A stretch of 64,000 nucleotides of DNA, taken from positions 1 to 64,000 of the forward strand of contig CAJTCV010000010.1 of the NCBI GenBank assembly GCA_910574805.1, in the 5' to 3' direction. Positions 52,863 to 61,523 of this stretch are shown here, one piece after another (the stretch's first letter is position 1; every line of letters begins with the position of its first letter). The notes below the pieces were generated by a model that saw nothing but the letters and a program-made list of their open reading frames with translations, ran no database searches and was not told the DNA's origin. The stretch comes from Lachnospiraceae bacterium (GTDB lineage Bacteria; Bacillota; Clostridia; Lachnospirales; Lachnospiraceae). The position numbers and the translations under genes are program-made.

Positions 52863-52914
52863 GATAAACGTTTATCACGAATTTTATTATAGAGAATGCC
52901 GTCAGAAAAGTAAA
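52863..52914 (-). promoter_or_regulatory. Tad operon promoter with 14-bp palindromic operator
   Basis: On the minus strand TTTACT (52909-52914), 17 nt, TATAAT (52886-52891). Ten bases downstream of the -10 box lies the perfect palindrome GATAAACGTTTATC (52863-52876), placed to overlap the transcription start region. A stem (TGACTCA/TGAGTC) follows in the leader at about 52817-52840. The regulator is unknown. Confidence 0.6.
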
Positions 52915-52951
52915 TGCAGTTTACAGTTTGTTCACAATTTTTGGCAAATAC

Positions 52952-53224
52952 TTACAAAAAGCGAAAAGCCGCGACTGCATAAAGAAGAGAAACCCCGCTG
53001 AATCCAAGGATTCCGGATGTCAAAAGACTGCATAGATTAATCCCCACCACGCAGGAGATCCCCCAGGTCTGGAGCAGCAGATTGATGCCGTAGATGGAGA
53101 TTCCGCCCATGGCCGCCCGGAGACAGAAATTCAGAAAAAACTCCATCTTGCGCTTTACAGTCACCATAAAAAGTATCAGAAGGCATGCGCCTGCAATCAC
53201 CAGGACTCCTGTTCCTTTTTCCAT
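52952..53224 (-). CDS. bofA: Pro-sigmaK processing inhibitor BofA family protein
   Basis: 90 residues from ATG at 53224 with GGGGAGGATCCGG upstream. Two to three membrane helices (VLVIAGACLLILFMVTV, then FFLNFCLRAAMGGISIYGIN, LLTSGILGFSGVSLLYAVAA), the usual BofA fold. In Bacillus it holds SpoIVFB inactive during sporulation. Its presence supports a spore-former or descendant. Divergent from the DUF2508 gene, which often lies next to bofA. Confidence 0.85.
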   Translation of the reverse strand: MEKGTGVLVIAGACLLILFMVTVKRKMEFFLNFCLRAAMGGISIYGINLLLQTWGISCVVGINLCSLLTSGILGFSGVSLLYAVAAFRFL

Positions 53225-53383
53225 CCGGATCCTCCCCGTTTTCATTTTCCACAGCCCGTACTACGCTGTTTTCTTTATAACTATATGAATGTATCTGAAA
53301 AAAATTCCCGTTTTCGTATAAATTTTCCAATGGAGGACTATACTGATAGTAACCAGTTTCCAAGAACAGGAAGGAAGATGCAG

Positions 53384-53602
53384 ATGAAACGCACAGAATC
53401 TGACAGGAGCGCGGACCCCCGCAGACAGCAGCTTTTAGAAGATATCAGGAAAACCAAATATGCCCTGGACTGCGCCTATTCCAACTTTGAGAATGTGGTC
53501 GATCCGGACCTGATCGACTGCTCCATCTATGAACTGAAGGCGGTACAGATGCGCTATCGGTTCCTGTTGAAACAGGCGGAGCTCCTGGATCTGACCACAT
53601 AA
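53384..53602 (+). CDS. DUF2508 (YaaL-like) protein
   Basis: 72 residues from ATG at 53384 (AAGGAAG about 9 nt upstream; a second ATG two codons earlier is also possible). LLEDIRKTKYALDCAYSNFE, then NVVDPDLIDCSIYELKAVQM, with RYRFLLKQAEL, is the DUF2508 signature, a small helical protein of unknown function found near recR and bofA in Firmicutes. Confidence 0.85.
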   Translation: MKRTESDRSADPRRQQLLEDIRKTKYALDCAYSNFENVVDPDLIDCSIYELKAVQMRYRFLLKQAELLDLTT

Positions 53603-53626
53603 ACCGCGGCAGCAGGAATATATGTT

Positions 53627-54274
53627 CTATATCTTTTTGAGAAAACGCGCAAGGTCGGCATCGCTGCCCATGACCATCATGTGATCATCCCCCTCAAAGT
53701 GGTAATTCCCGTCCGGCATGAATACAGAGCCGTCCTTTTCCCGGATTCCCAGGATGCTGATGTTATAATTTACGCGCACATTCAGCTCCCGGATGCTCTT
53801 TCCCACCCAGCTCTTCAGCGGCAGGACTTCGTAGATACCGTAGTCGCCCAGATCCACAAAGTCAAAAACGTGGCTGGCGCTGGATTTCTTGGCGATGCGC
53901 TCGGCGATATCGCGCTCCGGATAGACCACCTCATCTGCGCCGTTCTTCAGGAGAAATTTTGCCTGTACGTCCGTACTGGCACGGCTCACCACCCACCTGG
54001 CGCCCATTTCCTTTAAAAGGCTTGTGATTTCCAGACTGCTCTGAAAATTTGTACCGATGCACACAAAGCACCGGTCAAAGTTGCCGATCCCCAGTTCTTT
54101 TAAAACATCCGGCCGGGTGCAGTCCCCGATCTGGGCGCTGGTGACCATGGACAGACAGGGCGTCAGGCACTCTTCCTCTATATCCACCGCCAGTATCTCA
54201 TTCCCCAGACCGGACAGTTCCCGGCAGAGATAGTATCCGAAGTTGCCCATTCCGATGATTAAAAATGATTTCAT
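53627..54274 (-). CDS. TrkA/KtrA potassium uptake regulatory subunit
   Basis: 215 residues. An N-terminal Rossmann RCK domain (FLIIGMGNFGYYLCRELSGL, then GNEILAVDIEE) with the GxGxxG motif and Asp that bind NAD or ATP/ADP, and a C-terminal RCK-C domain. Gates the TrkH-type channel encoded 34 bp upstream. Same operon. Confidence 0.93.
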   Translation of the reverse strand: MKSFLIIGMGNFGYYLCRELSGLGNEILAVDIEEECLTPCLSMVTSAQIGDCTRPDVLKELGIGNFDRCFVCIGTNFQSSLEITSLLKEMGARWVVSRASTDVQAKFLLKNGADEVVYPERDIAERIAKKSSASHVFDFVDLGDYGIYEVLPLKSWVGKSIRELNVRVNYNISILGIREKDGSVFMPDGNYHFEGDDHMMVMGSDADLARFLKKI

Positions 54275-54308
54275 AACATGTTACCTCCTGAATCAGGTTA
54301 TGCTGTAT

Positions 54309-55652
54309 CTATCCGATGTTGATCCGCTCCATGGGCTGCCTGAGACCGGATCTTTGTTTTTTGTCTGTAAATGCCAGTGCAAAGGACAGGCTGCCGATCC
54401 GTCCGCAGTACATCAGAAGGATCAGAATGATTCTGGAGCACGTGCCGGTCTGCCGGGTAATCCCTGTGGTCATCCCTACGGTATCCACAGCGGAAAAGGT
54501 CTCCAACAGTACATCCGTCAGCGGAAGTCCGTCCACCGCACAGATAAGAAAGGAGGCGGTCACTGCCAGAGTCAGAGTCAGGGTAAAAACGATGGCAGCC
54601 TTCTCGATCATCCCGTCCTCCAGCCTGCGCCCATAGATATTGACGCCGTCTCTGTGCTGGATCATGGACACGACATAGAACAGAAGGACCATGACCGTGG
54701 TCGTCTTGACACCCCCCGCCGTGGAACCCGGATTGCCGCCGATCAGCATAAGGATCAGCGTCAGAAGTTTGCCTGCATCTCCCATCCCTGCCACATCTGT
54801 CGTATTAAAGCCTGCGGTCCTCGGAGTCACCGCCGCAAAAAGAGATCCCAGAAACTGTCCGGAGCCGGAGAGCCCTGCCAGTACGCCGTCCCTTTCCAGC
54901 ACCCAGAACAGCAGCGCAGGCACCGCAACCAGAATCACAAGTGCTGTGAGTACCATTTTTGTATGCAGTGTGTATCTTTTCACGCGCAGGCGGTGGGTAT
55001 ACAGATCCCGCCACACTACAAAACCCAGACCTCCGATGAGGATCAGGCTCATACAGGTCAGATTGACCAGCCAGTCATCCGCATAGCGAACCAGAGAGGA
55101 ATACGCCTCAAAACGCCCCATCAGGTCAAAACCCGCATTGCAGAAGGCAGATATGGAATGGAAGATCCCGTAGTATACTCCTTCTGCCAGACCAAATTCC
55201 GGCACAAATCGAAGGGACAGGAGCACAGCGCCTGTTCCTTCTGTCAGAAGCGTTCCTTTGACGATAAGCTTTGCCAGACGTACGATGCCGCCCAGCTCCA
55301 GTGTATTGACGCTGTCCCGCAGAAGCCCCCGGTCCGCGAGTCCCACCCGTTTTCCCATCATCAGCAGGATCGTGACACCGATCGTCACAAAGCCCAGACC
55401 GCCCACCTGGATCATGAGAAGAATGATCAGCTGTCCGAACAGTGTCCAGTGCTGATACGTATCCACCACCGCCAACCCTGTCACGCAGGTGGCGCTGGTG
55501 GCTGTAAACAGTGCGGACAGAAGATCTGTTCCTCCCGCATCCCTGCTGGATACCGGAAGCATCAGCAGGCACGTGCCGCACAGAATAATCAGAAGAAATC
55601 CCACTGCAATCCACTGGATACGGGTGAGACGGTTCCTTATATTTACAAACAT
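54309..55652 (-). CDS. TrkH/KtrB potassium channel subunit
   Basis: 447 residues from ATG at 55652 with GGGGGTATCACC upstream. Four M1-P-M2 repeats; selectivity filter regions include SATCVTGLAVVDTYQHW, SAFCNAGFDLMG, TPRTAGFNTTD and DTVGMTTGI. These give the conserved Gly in each P-loop. It imports potassium, sodium-coupled in the Ktr type. Paired with the RCK protein downstream. Confidence 0.94.
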   Translation of the reverse strand: MFVNIRNRLTRIQWIAVGFLLIILCGTCLLMLPVSSRDAGGTDLLSALFTATSATCVTGLAVVDTYQHWTLFGQLIILLMIQVGGLGFVTIGVTILLMMGKRVGLADRGLLRDSVNTLELGGIVRLAKLIVKGTLLTEGTGAVLLSLRFVPEFGLAEGVYYGIFHSISAFCNAGFDLMGRFEAYSSLVRYADDWLVNLTCMSLILIGGLGFVVWRDLYTHRLRVKRYTLHTKMVLTALVILVAVPALLFWVLERDGVLAGLSGSGQFLGSLFAAVTPRTAGFNTTDVAGMGDAGKLLTLILMLIGGNPGSTAGGVKTTTVMVLLFYVVSMIQHRDGVNIYGRRLEDGMIEKAAIVFTLTLTLAVTASFLICAVDGLPLTDVLLETFSAVDTVGMTTGITRQTGTCSRIILILLMYCGRIGSLSFALAFTDKKQRSGLRQPMERINIG

Positions 55653-55847
55653 GGTGATACCCCCTGCCAAAACTCTGTTTCTGGCTGTTTTTATTATAGT
55701 ATCTCCTTTTTCTTTTGTCTACCTGCCAGAATGATGAAAACTTTTAAATTCCTACTACCTGTTTTGGGAAAATAGTGTTATGATAAATATGGCCATCTTA
55801 CAGGCACATTATGTGAACGGACTGTTTAGAAAGTATAAAGGAAATGT

Positions 55848-56840
55848 ATGGACATCAACAAGTTAAGCGAAGAGAGAATCCTTATGGTCCAGGAAGCGGA
55901 AAAGGAACGGGACACCCTGACCTGCATCCATAAGGAGATCAAAAAAAGAAAGGACTATATCCGCTCCCTTCATCTGCTGGAAGAGAGCCGGTATGACAAC
56001 ACACAGGCAAGGAAGCAGTACAGCGGTCTTCTGCATCTTTTGAAAAAATACCAGATTGATATGGAGGATGTATCGGAACACTTCCGGCAGATGACGCGGT
56101 CAGTCCAGGATGCCAGCCGCGGTCTGGAATTCGGGCAGAAAGGAGAGGACCGTGCCGCAGAAGCCGTTGCCCTGCTGGGGAACCGGGTGCTGTCCCTGCA
56201 AAACCTGCGGCTGAAATACAACAATCTGGATATCGAACATGATCTGGTCATTATCGCCCCCACCGGTATTTTCTCCGTGGAAGTGAAAAACAAACGGCAC
56301 AACGGCACCATATCTGAGAAGGGCATTTTAAAAAGCGGCACCCATTCTGAGAACCTGATTGAACAGATCCGCAGGCACACCAATTCTCTAAGCCGTCATC
56401 TGGAAGAAATTTATAAAAAACAGCCGCAGATGAAAAAGAAACTGAAAGTATATCCGATTATACTCTGGGCAAACGACCGCTCCAATGTAAAGGACCATTT
56501 TCGGGAGGTGCCGGTCTGTTACATCAACCGGCTGGAATATGAGATTTTTAAAAAGGACAGGTATACCGCGAACCTGAGCAGGAAAGAGATGGAAGATCTC
56601 TGCGCCCGACTGAAAAAAAGGAAACAGCAGAACCGTCTGTATCCCCTTTGCGTGGACAGAGAGTACCTGGAGGAACTGACGGAATACAGCCTGACAGATC
56701 TGAAAAAGCAGATGGAGGATATCACACGCTGCCTCCGGATTCACGAATATGACATCCGGGTGCTGGATAAAAAGATACAGCAAAAAGAGAAAGGATTTTT
56801 TTCCAAAATCGGAGAACTGTTCTCCAGAGATACGGTCTGA
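55848..56840 (+). CDS. NERD domain protein
   Basis: 330 residues. The N-terminal about 85 residues form a coiled coil. Residues about 95-230 are the NERD nuclease-related domain (EFGQKGEDRAAEAVALLGNR, then DIEHDLVIIAPTGIFSVEVKNKR with its D and ExK acid-lysine core). The C-terminal part is another coiled coil. NERD proteins resemble Holliday-junction-type and restriction nucleases; the role is unknown. A bidirectional terminator follows. Confidence 0.88.
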   Translation: MDINKLSEERILMVQEAEKERDTLTCIHKEIKKRKDYIRSLHLLEESRYDNTQARKQYSGLLHLLKKYQIDMEDVSEHFRQMTRSVQDASRGLEFGQKGEDRAAEAVALLGNRVLSLQNLRLKYNNLDIEHDLVIIAPTGIFSVEVKNKRHNGTISEKGILKSGTHSENLIEQIRRHTNSLSRHLEEIYKKQPQMKKKLKVYPIILWANDRSNVKDHFREVPVCYINRLEYEIFKKDRYTANLSRKEMEDLCARLKKRKQQNRLYPLCVDREYLEELTEYSLTDLKKQMEDITRCLRIHEYDIRVLDKKIQQKEKGFFSKIGELFSRDTV

Positions 56841-56843
56841 AAC

Positions 56844-56885
56844 AAAGACCAGGCATACCGGCAAAGCCGGAACGCCTGGTCTTTC
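56844..56885. terminator. Bidirectional terminator between NERD and YitT genes
   Basis: AAAGACCAGGC at 56844-56854 pairs with GCCTGGTCTTT at 56874-56884, with an inner CCGGC/GCCGG stem, and A/T tracts on both sides. It serves the convergent genes on either side. Confidence 0.85.
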
Positions 56886-56906
56886 TGACTGCAGCTTTTC
56901 TCTCCC

Positions 56907-57779
56907 TTACCCAATGGGCGCCTGATAGAAGCTCCCATAGAAATTCTGTGTCTTCAGCACATTGATGATGATATGCGGATCTTCGGACCGCATCAGCTCA
57001 ATGATCTCCGCCGCTTCATAGGAGGATACCACCGTATGCAGCAGATACATTTTCTTGTGGCTGTAGCCGCCCACCGCTTCCACGCAGGAGATGCCGTGGC
57101 GGTATTTCTGCACATACGCTCTCATCACCTTTTCCGCATGCATGGTCGTGATCTGCAGCGTCACCCGCTCATAGCGGTGATGGAAGGACGAAATGGTCCG
57201 GGTGGAGATGAACTGGAACAGGATGGAATAGCCGGCGTAGATCCATCCAAACAGATAACCAAAGATGCACAGGAGCACCACATTTCCCGCAAATACCTGC
57301 TCCCAGATGGATTTTCCGGTCTTGTTGGACACATAGAGGGCGATAAAATCCGTTCCGCCGGTGGAGGCGTTTCCCTTCAACGCAATGGCCGTTCCGATTC
57401 CGTAGAGAAATCCGCCGAAAATCACGTTCAGCATCGCATCGTCAAACAGCGGCTGAAACTTACAGACTTTCAGAAAAAAACTGGCCAGAAATACCTGCAT
57501 CAGCGAATAAAAGGTGAACCGTTTGCTGATGCTGCGGCTGCACAGAAGCGCCACCGGAATATTCAGGACGAGCATTCCCAGAGAGACGGAAAAGCTCCCG
57601 CCATACAGGGAAGCAATATCGTCGATCAGAATGGCAATGCCTGTAAATCCGCCGGACAGAAGCCCGGCCGGACGAATGAACACCTGGATGACGAACGCCT
57701 GCATCAGCGCCGACGCGGTAACGGCAGCGATCGTGATGATCCTGCGCATGATCTTATTCTGTTTTAATCTTGCCCACAT
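56907..57779 (-). CDS. YitT-family membrane protein (DUF161/DUF2179)
   Basis: 290 residues: five to six membrane helices (FIRPAGLLSGGFTGIAILID near residue 33, GNASTGGTDFIALYVS) followed by a soluble DUF2179 domain (RYERVTLQITTMHAEKVMRA, ISCVEAVGGYSHKKMYLLHT). YitT proteins are of unknown transport or regulatory function and common in Firmicutes, where they can affect sporulation and virulence. Full length. Confidence 0.9.
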   Translation of the reverse strand: MWARLKQNKIMRRIITIAAVTASALMQAFVIQVFIRPAGLLSGGFTGIAILIDDIASLYGGSFSVSLGMLVLNIPVALLCSRSISKRFTFYSLMQVFLASFFLKVCKFQPLFDDAMLNVIFGGFLYGIGTAIALKGNASTGGTDFIALYVSNKTGKSIWEQVFAGNVVLLCIFGYLFGWIYAGYSILFQFISTRTISSFHHRYERVTLQITTMHAEKVMRAYVQKYRHGISCVEAVGGYSHKKMYLLHTVVSSYEAAEIIELMRSEDPHIIINVLKTQNFYGSFYQAPIG

Positions 57780-57897
57780 ATGGTTCCCCCCTGTTTACAC
57801 ATTTCTTTCTGAACGCACAGAAACCCTGCCATGCAGGGCGCTGTGATTTCTTACTTTCTGTATTCTCTTTTGGAGCAAATGTCTGTGTGCCGGTTCT

Positions 57898-58656
57898 TCA
57901 GGCCTGTGTACTGACGCTGTTAACAAGCTTCCTGACCAGTTCCGAAGAGACCACATCGTATCCAAACGTATGTTCTCCATCCGCAATGCTGTAGGAAATC
58001 CCGTTCTGTACGGTCGTCGGGTCCGTCTCCCACGCTTTGCAGGAGCTGTGGACCTGGCGAAGGCCGGTGTATGCCATCAGTTCCGCGGCGTTGGCCGCAT
58101 TCACCCCGCTGCCCGCCAGGAGCTGAATCTCTGTTCCATAATCCGCCTGCAGCCGTTTCAGCATCTCCCGGCCTTCCACCGCCTTTGGTTTCAGGCCGCT
58201 TGTCAGTACCCGGGCCACGCCCATGGCGATCAGCTGTTCCATGGCGGCAAAGGGATCCTTCGAGCAGTCAAAAGCCCGGTGGAACACGGCTTCCCCGCCC
58301 GCCTCCCGGATCCTGTCCACAAGCCTCCGGTTCCGCTTCTCATCCAGCGACGCGTCTGCCAGAAGGCATCCAAAAGCGATGCCGTCCGCTCCGGCCCGAA
58401 GCAGGCTTTCGCACTCCCTTTCCATCACCTGAAACTCTTCCTCCGTGTAGCAGAAGCCCGCCCCTCTGGGCCGCACCATGGCAACCACCTTCAGAGCCGG
58501 AAACGCTTCCTTTACCATCCGAAGGGTGCTCTCCGTGGGCGTCAGGCCGCCCAGCATGAGCGCGCTGTTGAGCTCAATGCGCTCTGCACCCCCCAGCGCC
58601 GCCTGCTTTGCGTCATAATAGCTTCCGCAGCAGATTTCCACGATCTTTCCTGTCAT
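57898..58656 (-). CDS. cutC: CutC family protein
   Basis: 252 residues with a TIM-barrel pattern: VEICCGSYYDAKQAALGGAE, then RIELNSALMLGGLTPT, and MVRPRGAGFCYTEEEF, GADGIAFGCLLADASLD and FHRAFDCSKDPFAAME, then VLTSGLKPKAVEG. This is CutC. The old copper-homeostasis role is doubtful; here it ends a glycan/glycopeptide operon, so an enzymatic role in that pathway is an attractive alternative. Confidence 0.92.
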   Translation of the reverse strand: MTGKIVEICCGSYYDAKQAALGGAERIELNSALMLGGLTPTESTLRMVKEAFPALKVVAMVRPRGAGFCYTEEEFQVMERECESLLRAGADGIAFGCLLADASLDEKRNRRLVDRIREAGGEAVFHRAFDCSKDPFAAMEQLIAMGVARVLTSGLKPKAVEGREMLKRLQADYGTEIQLLAGSGVNAANAAELMAYTGLRQVHSSCKAWETDPTTVQNGISYSIADGEHTFGYDVVSSELVRKLVNSVSTQA

Positions 58657-58688
58657 TTTTTACGCCTTTTCCCTTCTCTTCCATTAAA

Positions 58689-59789
58689 CTACAAAAGTCC
58701 CAGACGGTAAAGCCCCAATGCGTAGATTTTTGCATTTTTCATCAGGTCCTCTTCCTTCATCCATTCGTTGGGATTGTGCCCGATGCCTTTCTGCCCTGCG
58801 AAACTGGGGCCGAAGGGGACGATCCCCGGCATGGCCTTTGCGTAGGTGCCGCCGGTCGTCGTCACCGGCGTCCCGTCTTCCCCCGTCACCTGCTCATAGC
58901 ACTCCTTCAGCGCCTGTACCATGGGACTTTCCTTATCAAATACCACCGGATCGTAGTTCTGCACAAGCGCAACCTTCTGCGCTCCCGCCTTTTCCCGGAT
59001 CTTTTCCAGAATCTCATCAACGGTATGGCCAGCCGGATAGCTGAGCGCCGCGTCAAAAGTCAGCGTCTGCCCGTTCATCCACAGTTTATAATTCCGCATC
59101 TCCATGACGCCGTACTCCGGATGGGAAAAATCAATGCCCAGCCGGTCCCCGGTATTTTTCGCGCCAATGAAATACTGTGTCACAAAATCGCAGAAGGAGA
59201 TCATCTCTTTTGCTTCCACACGGATCACCGCCCGTCCGCGCTCCGCGTACACCACCGGAAATTTGCAGTCCGGCGTAAATCCATACACCGGGGGCTGCTC
59301 CTTTGACAGATAATACTTCAGATCCTCGAATCCGGATTCCTCATCGCATCCGAAGATGATCCGCACCCGGTGCTTCGGCTCATACCCCAGTTCCTTCAGG
59401 GCATACAGACCGTACAGGCAGGCAAGGATCGGCCCCTTGTTGTCCAGGACGCCCCGGCCGTACAAAACGCCGTCCTCCTGATGCCCCGCAAACGGCGGCT
59501 GCTTCCAGCCGTCTCCGGGCGGGACCACGTCCACATGGCCGATGGCGCACACATAGTCTTCCCCTCTGCCGTACTCCACATAGCCCATGTAATTGTTCAG
59601 ATTCGCCGTCCGGAATCCCAGCCGCTCGCCCATCTCCAGCGCTTTCTGGAGCGCATGCCTGACTCCCGGTCCAAAGGGAGCGCCGGGCTGCGCTTCCGTC
59701 TCCACGCTGTCAATGCGCACCAGCTCCAGAATGTCGTCCATCATCCGCCCCCGCAGTGACTCTACTTTTTCCAGAATCTTCTGTTCCAT
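58689..59789 (-). CDS. M20-family dipeptidase, PepV/Sapep-like
   Basis: 366 residues from ATG at 59789 with GGGAGG upstream. Metal-binding motifs AIGHVDVVPPGDGW, LYGRGVLDNKGPILACL, IFGCDEESGFEDL, FTPDCKFPV and the final GIGHNPNEWMK are in order. The lid region is shorter than in PepV, which is about 460 residues. It could free Asn or Asp from glycopeptide fragments. It lies 32 nt after the glycosylasparaginase stop codon, so both are cotranscribed. Confidence 0.88.
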   Translation of the reverse strand: MEQKILEKVESLRGRMMDDILELVRIDSVETEAQPGAPFGPGVRHALQKALEMGERLGFRTANLNNYMGYVEYGRGEDYVCAIGHVDVVPPGDGWKQPPFAGHQEDGVLYGRGVLDNKGPILACLYGLYALKELGYEPKHRVRIIFGCDEESGFEDLKYYLSKEQPPVYGFTPDCKFPVVYAERGRAVIRVEAKEMISFCDFVTQYFIGAKNTGDRLGIDFSHPEYGVMEMRNYKLWMNGQTLTFDAALSYPAGHTVDEILEKIREKAGAQKVALVQNYDPVVFDKESPMVQALKECYEQVTGEDGTPVTTTGGTYAKAMPGIVPFGPSFAGQKGIGHNPNEWMKEEDLMKNAKIYALGLYRLGLL

Positions 59790-59819
59790 CAGGTTCCCTC
59801 CCTTTTTCATGGCCGGTAC

Positions 59820-60779
59820 TCATTTTTCCACGACCGGTGCCATACGCGTCCGCATGTATTCCTCCATCCACTCTTCCGATGCAGGAGCATACGTACAGTG
59901 TCCGTCCTCCTGACGCTCCACCAGATATACCTGTGTCTCTTTTTCCTCGGTCACCACCGCAAAGGAAAAGCCCTCGATGTTGGTCGCCACGCCCCACTCG
60001 CCGTCCTTGTTCATGGCGATCAGGGACAGATCCCCGGCTTCGCCCCGCCGCGCTTTCAGCTCCGCGTCCAGACGGTTCACCGCAGTCTCACAGGCCTCCT
60101 GGGGATGCATGCCTTCTTTCATAAGCCGGACAATCTCATAGGAAATACAGCCCTTCATCAGATCTTCCCCAAGGCCTGTGGCGCTGGCTCCCCCGACTTT
60201 ACTGTCCGCATAGAATCCGGAGCCTGCGATGGGAGAATCCCCTACACGCCCCTTCTTTTTCATAAACAGGCCGCTGGTGGACGTGGCCGCCGTCACTTTT
60301 CCGGCGCTGTCCAGACAGACCATGCCTACCGTATCATGTCCGGAGTAGGGTTTTAACTCCAGCTCCCGCTGCTCCTTCACCCGGTTCCGGTAGTGAGCCT
60401 TCGCCCGGTCTGTGAGCATGTTCTTCCGTTCAAAGCCTTCTTTATGGGCAAATTTCTCCGCACCCTCTCCCACGAGCATGCTGTTTACCTTCTCCCGGCT
60501 TAAGCGTCTGGCGATGGATACCGGATTGGCATAATCCTTTACCGCCGCCACCGCGCCGATGTCCAGCGTATCACCGTCCATATACGCGGCGTCCAGTTCC
60601 ACTTCCATCTCTTCGTTGGGGAGTCCGCCGTAGCCCACTGATTTATAATATGGAAAATCCTCCACTTCCCGGATGGCCGTCTCGATGGCGTCCCCTGCAT
60701 TCTGTCCCTCTGCCAGCATGTGCGCGCCCTTTTCCACGCCCTCTGCCGCCATTCTCCATGTTGCGATCATTCCCCACAT
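59820..60779 (-). CDS. N4-(beta-N-acetylglucosaminyl)-L-asparaginase
   Basis: 319 residues from ATG at 60779 (AGGAGGGATAAGATC upstream); the longer frame is unsupported. Ntn-hydrolase that self-cleaves before Thr150 in YSGHDTVGMVCLD and then splits GlcNAc-Asn. SPIAGSGFYADSKVGGASAT and GEDLMKGCISYEIVRLM are other family motifs. No signal peptide, so it acts in the cytoplasm, probably on material imported by the neighbouring PTS. Close to the M20 peptidase gene. Confidence 0.9.
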   Translation of the reverse strand: MWGMIATWRMAAEGVEKGAHMLAEGQNAGDAIETAIREVEDFPYYKSVGYGGLPNEEMEVELDAAYMDGDTLDIGAVAAVKDYANPVSIARRLSREKVNSMLVGEGAEKFAHKEGFERKNMLTDRAKAHYRNRVKEQRELELKPYSGHDTVGMVCLDSAGKVTAATSTSGLFMKKKGRVGDSPIAGSGFYADSKVGGASATGLGEDLMKGCISYEIVRLMKEGMHPQEACETAVNRLDAELKARRGEAGDLSLIAMNKDGEWGVATNIEGFSFAVVTEEKETQVYLVERQEDGHCTYAPASEEWMEEYMRTRMAPVVEK

Positions 60780-60806
60780 GATCTTATCCCTCCTGATTGT
60801 AGTTCC

Positions 60807-60849
60807 GCATCTGTCCGTCCTGCACCCCAGCGTCTGGACGGGCAGATGC
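60807..60849. repeat. 14-bp stem-loop element (GCATCTG...CAGATGC)
   Basis: GCATCTGTCCGTCC at 60807-60820 pairs with GGACGGGCAGATGC at 60836-60849 (13 of 14), with a 15-nt loop containing CACCCCAGCGTCT. Its outer parts recur in both tandem units at 63231-63450. The intergenic 60780-60968 has no gene. It may stabilise or punctuate the operon mRNA. Confidence 0.6.
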
Positions 60850-60968
60850 TGTTTTAGTTTTATGACCTGTTCTGCTGCTTCTTTTATACAGTGCCGCCGG
60901 AAGGTCATGATCACACTTCCTCCCGGCGGCGTCCTCTCCGGCGGCATTCTTTACCGCATTCGGCCCTT

Positions 60969-61493
60969 TTAGAAGCAGACGCTCTGCTTCAGCGCTTCCA
61001 GCCCCGGATCTCCGTCCGACAGCGCCTTCGCCACCTGGCAGATATGTTTCAGAGAATCATTGAGCCCCATGCCGCCCTTCTTCGGCGTCTTCACAATCAT
61101 CACCTTATCCTTATAGGCAGCAATCGTCTCCTCATTTTCCTGAGACATGGCCGCGAACGCCTTCGCCTCCGTCGTCCGGTTGATATCGTCCGCCACCCGC
61201 GCACACATGGCTGCATAGTCCGCATAGTTGAACGCCGGTCCGCAGATCACAATATCCGGCTTTACCTTATTGACCATGGCGCACAGCTTCCGGCTCACCT
61301 CGTCCGGGTCCGCCAGATACGTCCCGTTGCCGCAGCACAGGCACGCCATGACCCGTCCGCCGGTCTCCTTCAGATACGGCTGCATCATCACTGCCGGTCC
61401 CACTGCTTCTTTCTTTCCGGTCAGCGGCACCATGGTGTCATCCTTCGTCCCAAGTCCCGACTGGATCTGGTCAAATATCATCACAATCTTCAT
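60969..61493 (-). CDS. Short GrdB-related protein
   Basis: 174 residues. KIVMIFDQIQSGLG, MACLCCGNGTYLADPDEVSR, then DIVICGPAFNYADYAAMCAR, and MIVKTPKKGGMGLNDSL match the N-terminal part of glycine/betaine reductase component B and GrdB-related putative oxidoreductases, which are about 430 residues. The reductase C-terminus with selenocysteine is absent. A CCG pair is retained. It lies 30 nt after the PTS IIC gene. The function in this operon is unknown. Confidence 0.75.
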   Translation of the reverse strand: MKIVMIFDQIQSGLGTKDDTMVPLTGKKEAVGPAVMMQPYLKETGGRVMACLCCGNGTYLADPDEVSRKLCAMVNKVKPDIVICGPAFNYADYAAMCARVADDINRTTEAKAFAAMSQENEETIAAYKDKVMIVKTPKKGGMGLNDSLKHICQVAKALSDGDPGLEALKQSVCF

Positions 61494-61523
61494 GGTATCC
61501 CTCCATCGTCGTTGTATTTGCTG

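Noticed and set aside
54243-55775. 510-codon plus-strand open frame
   Set aside because: Antisense to TrkH and part of TrkA; the composition (His, Gln, Lys runs) is not protein-like.
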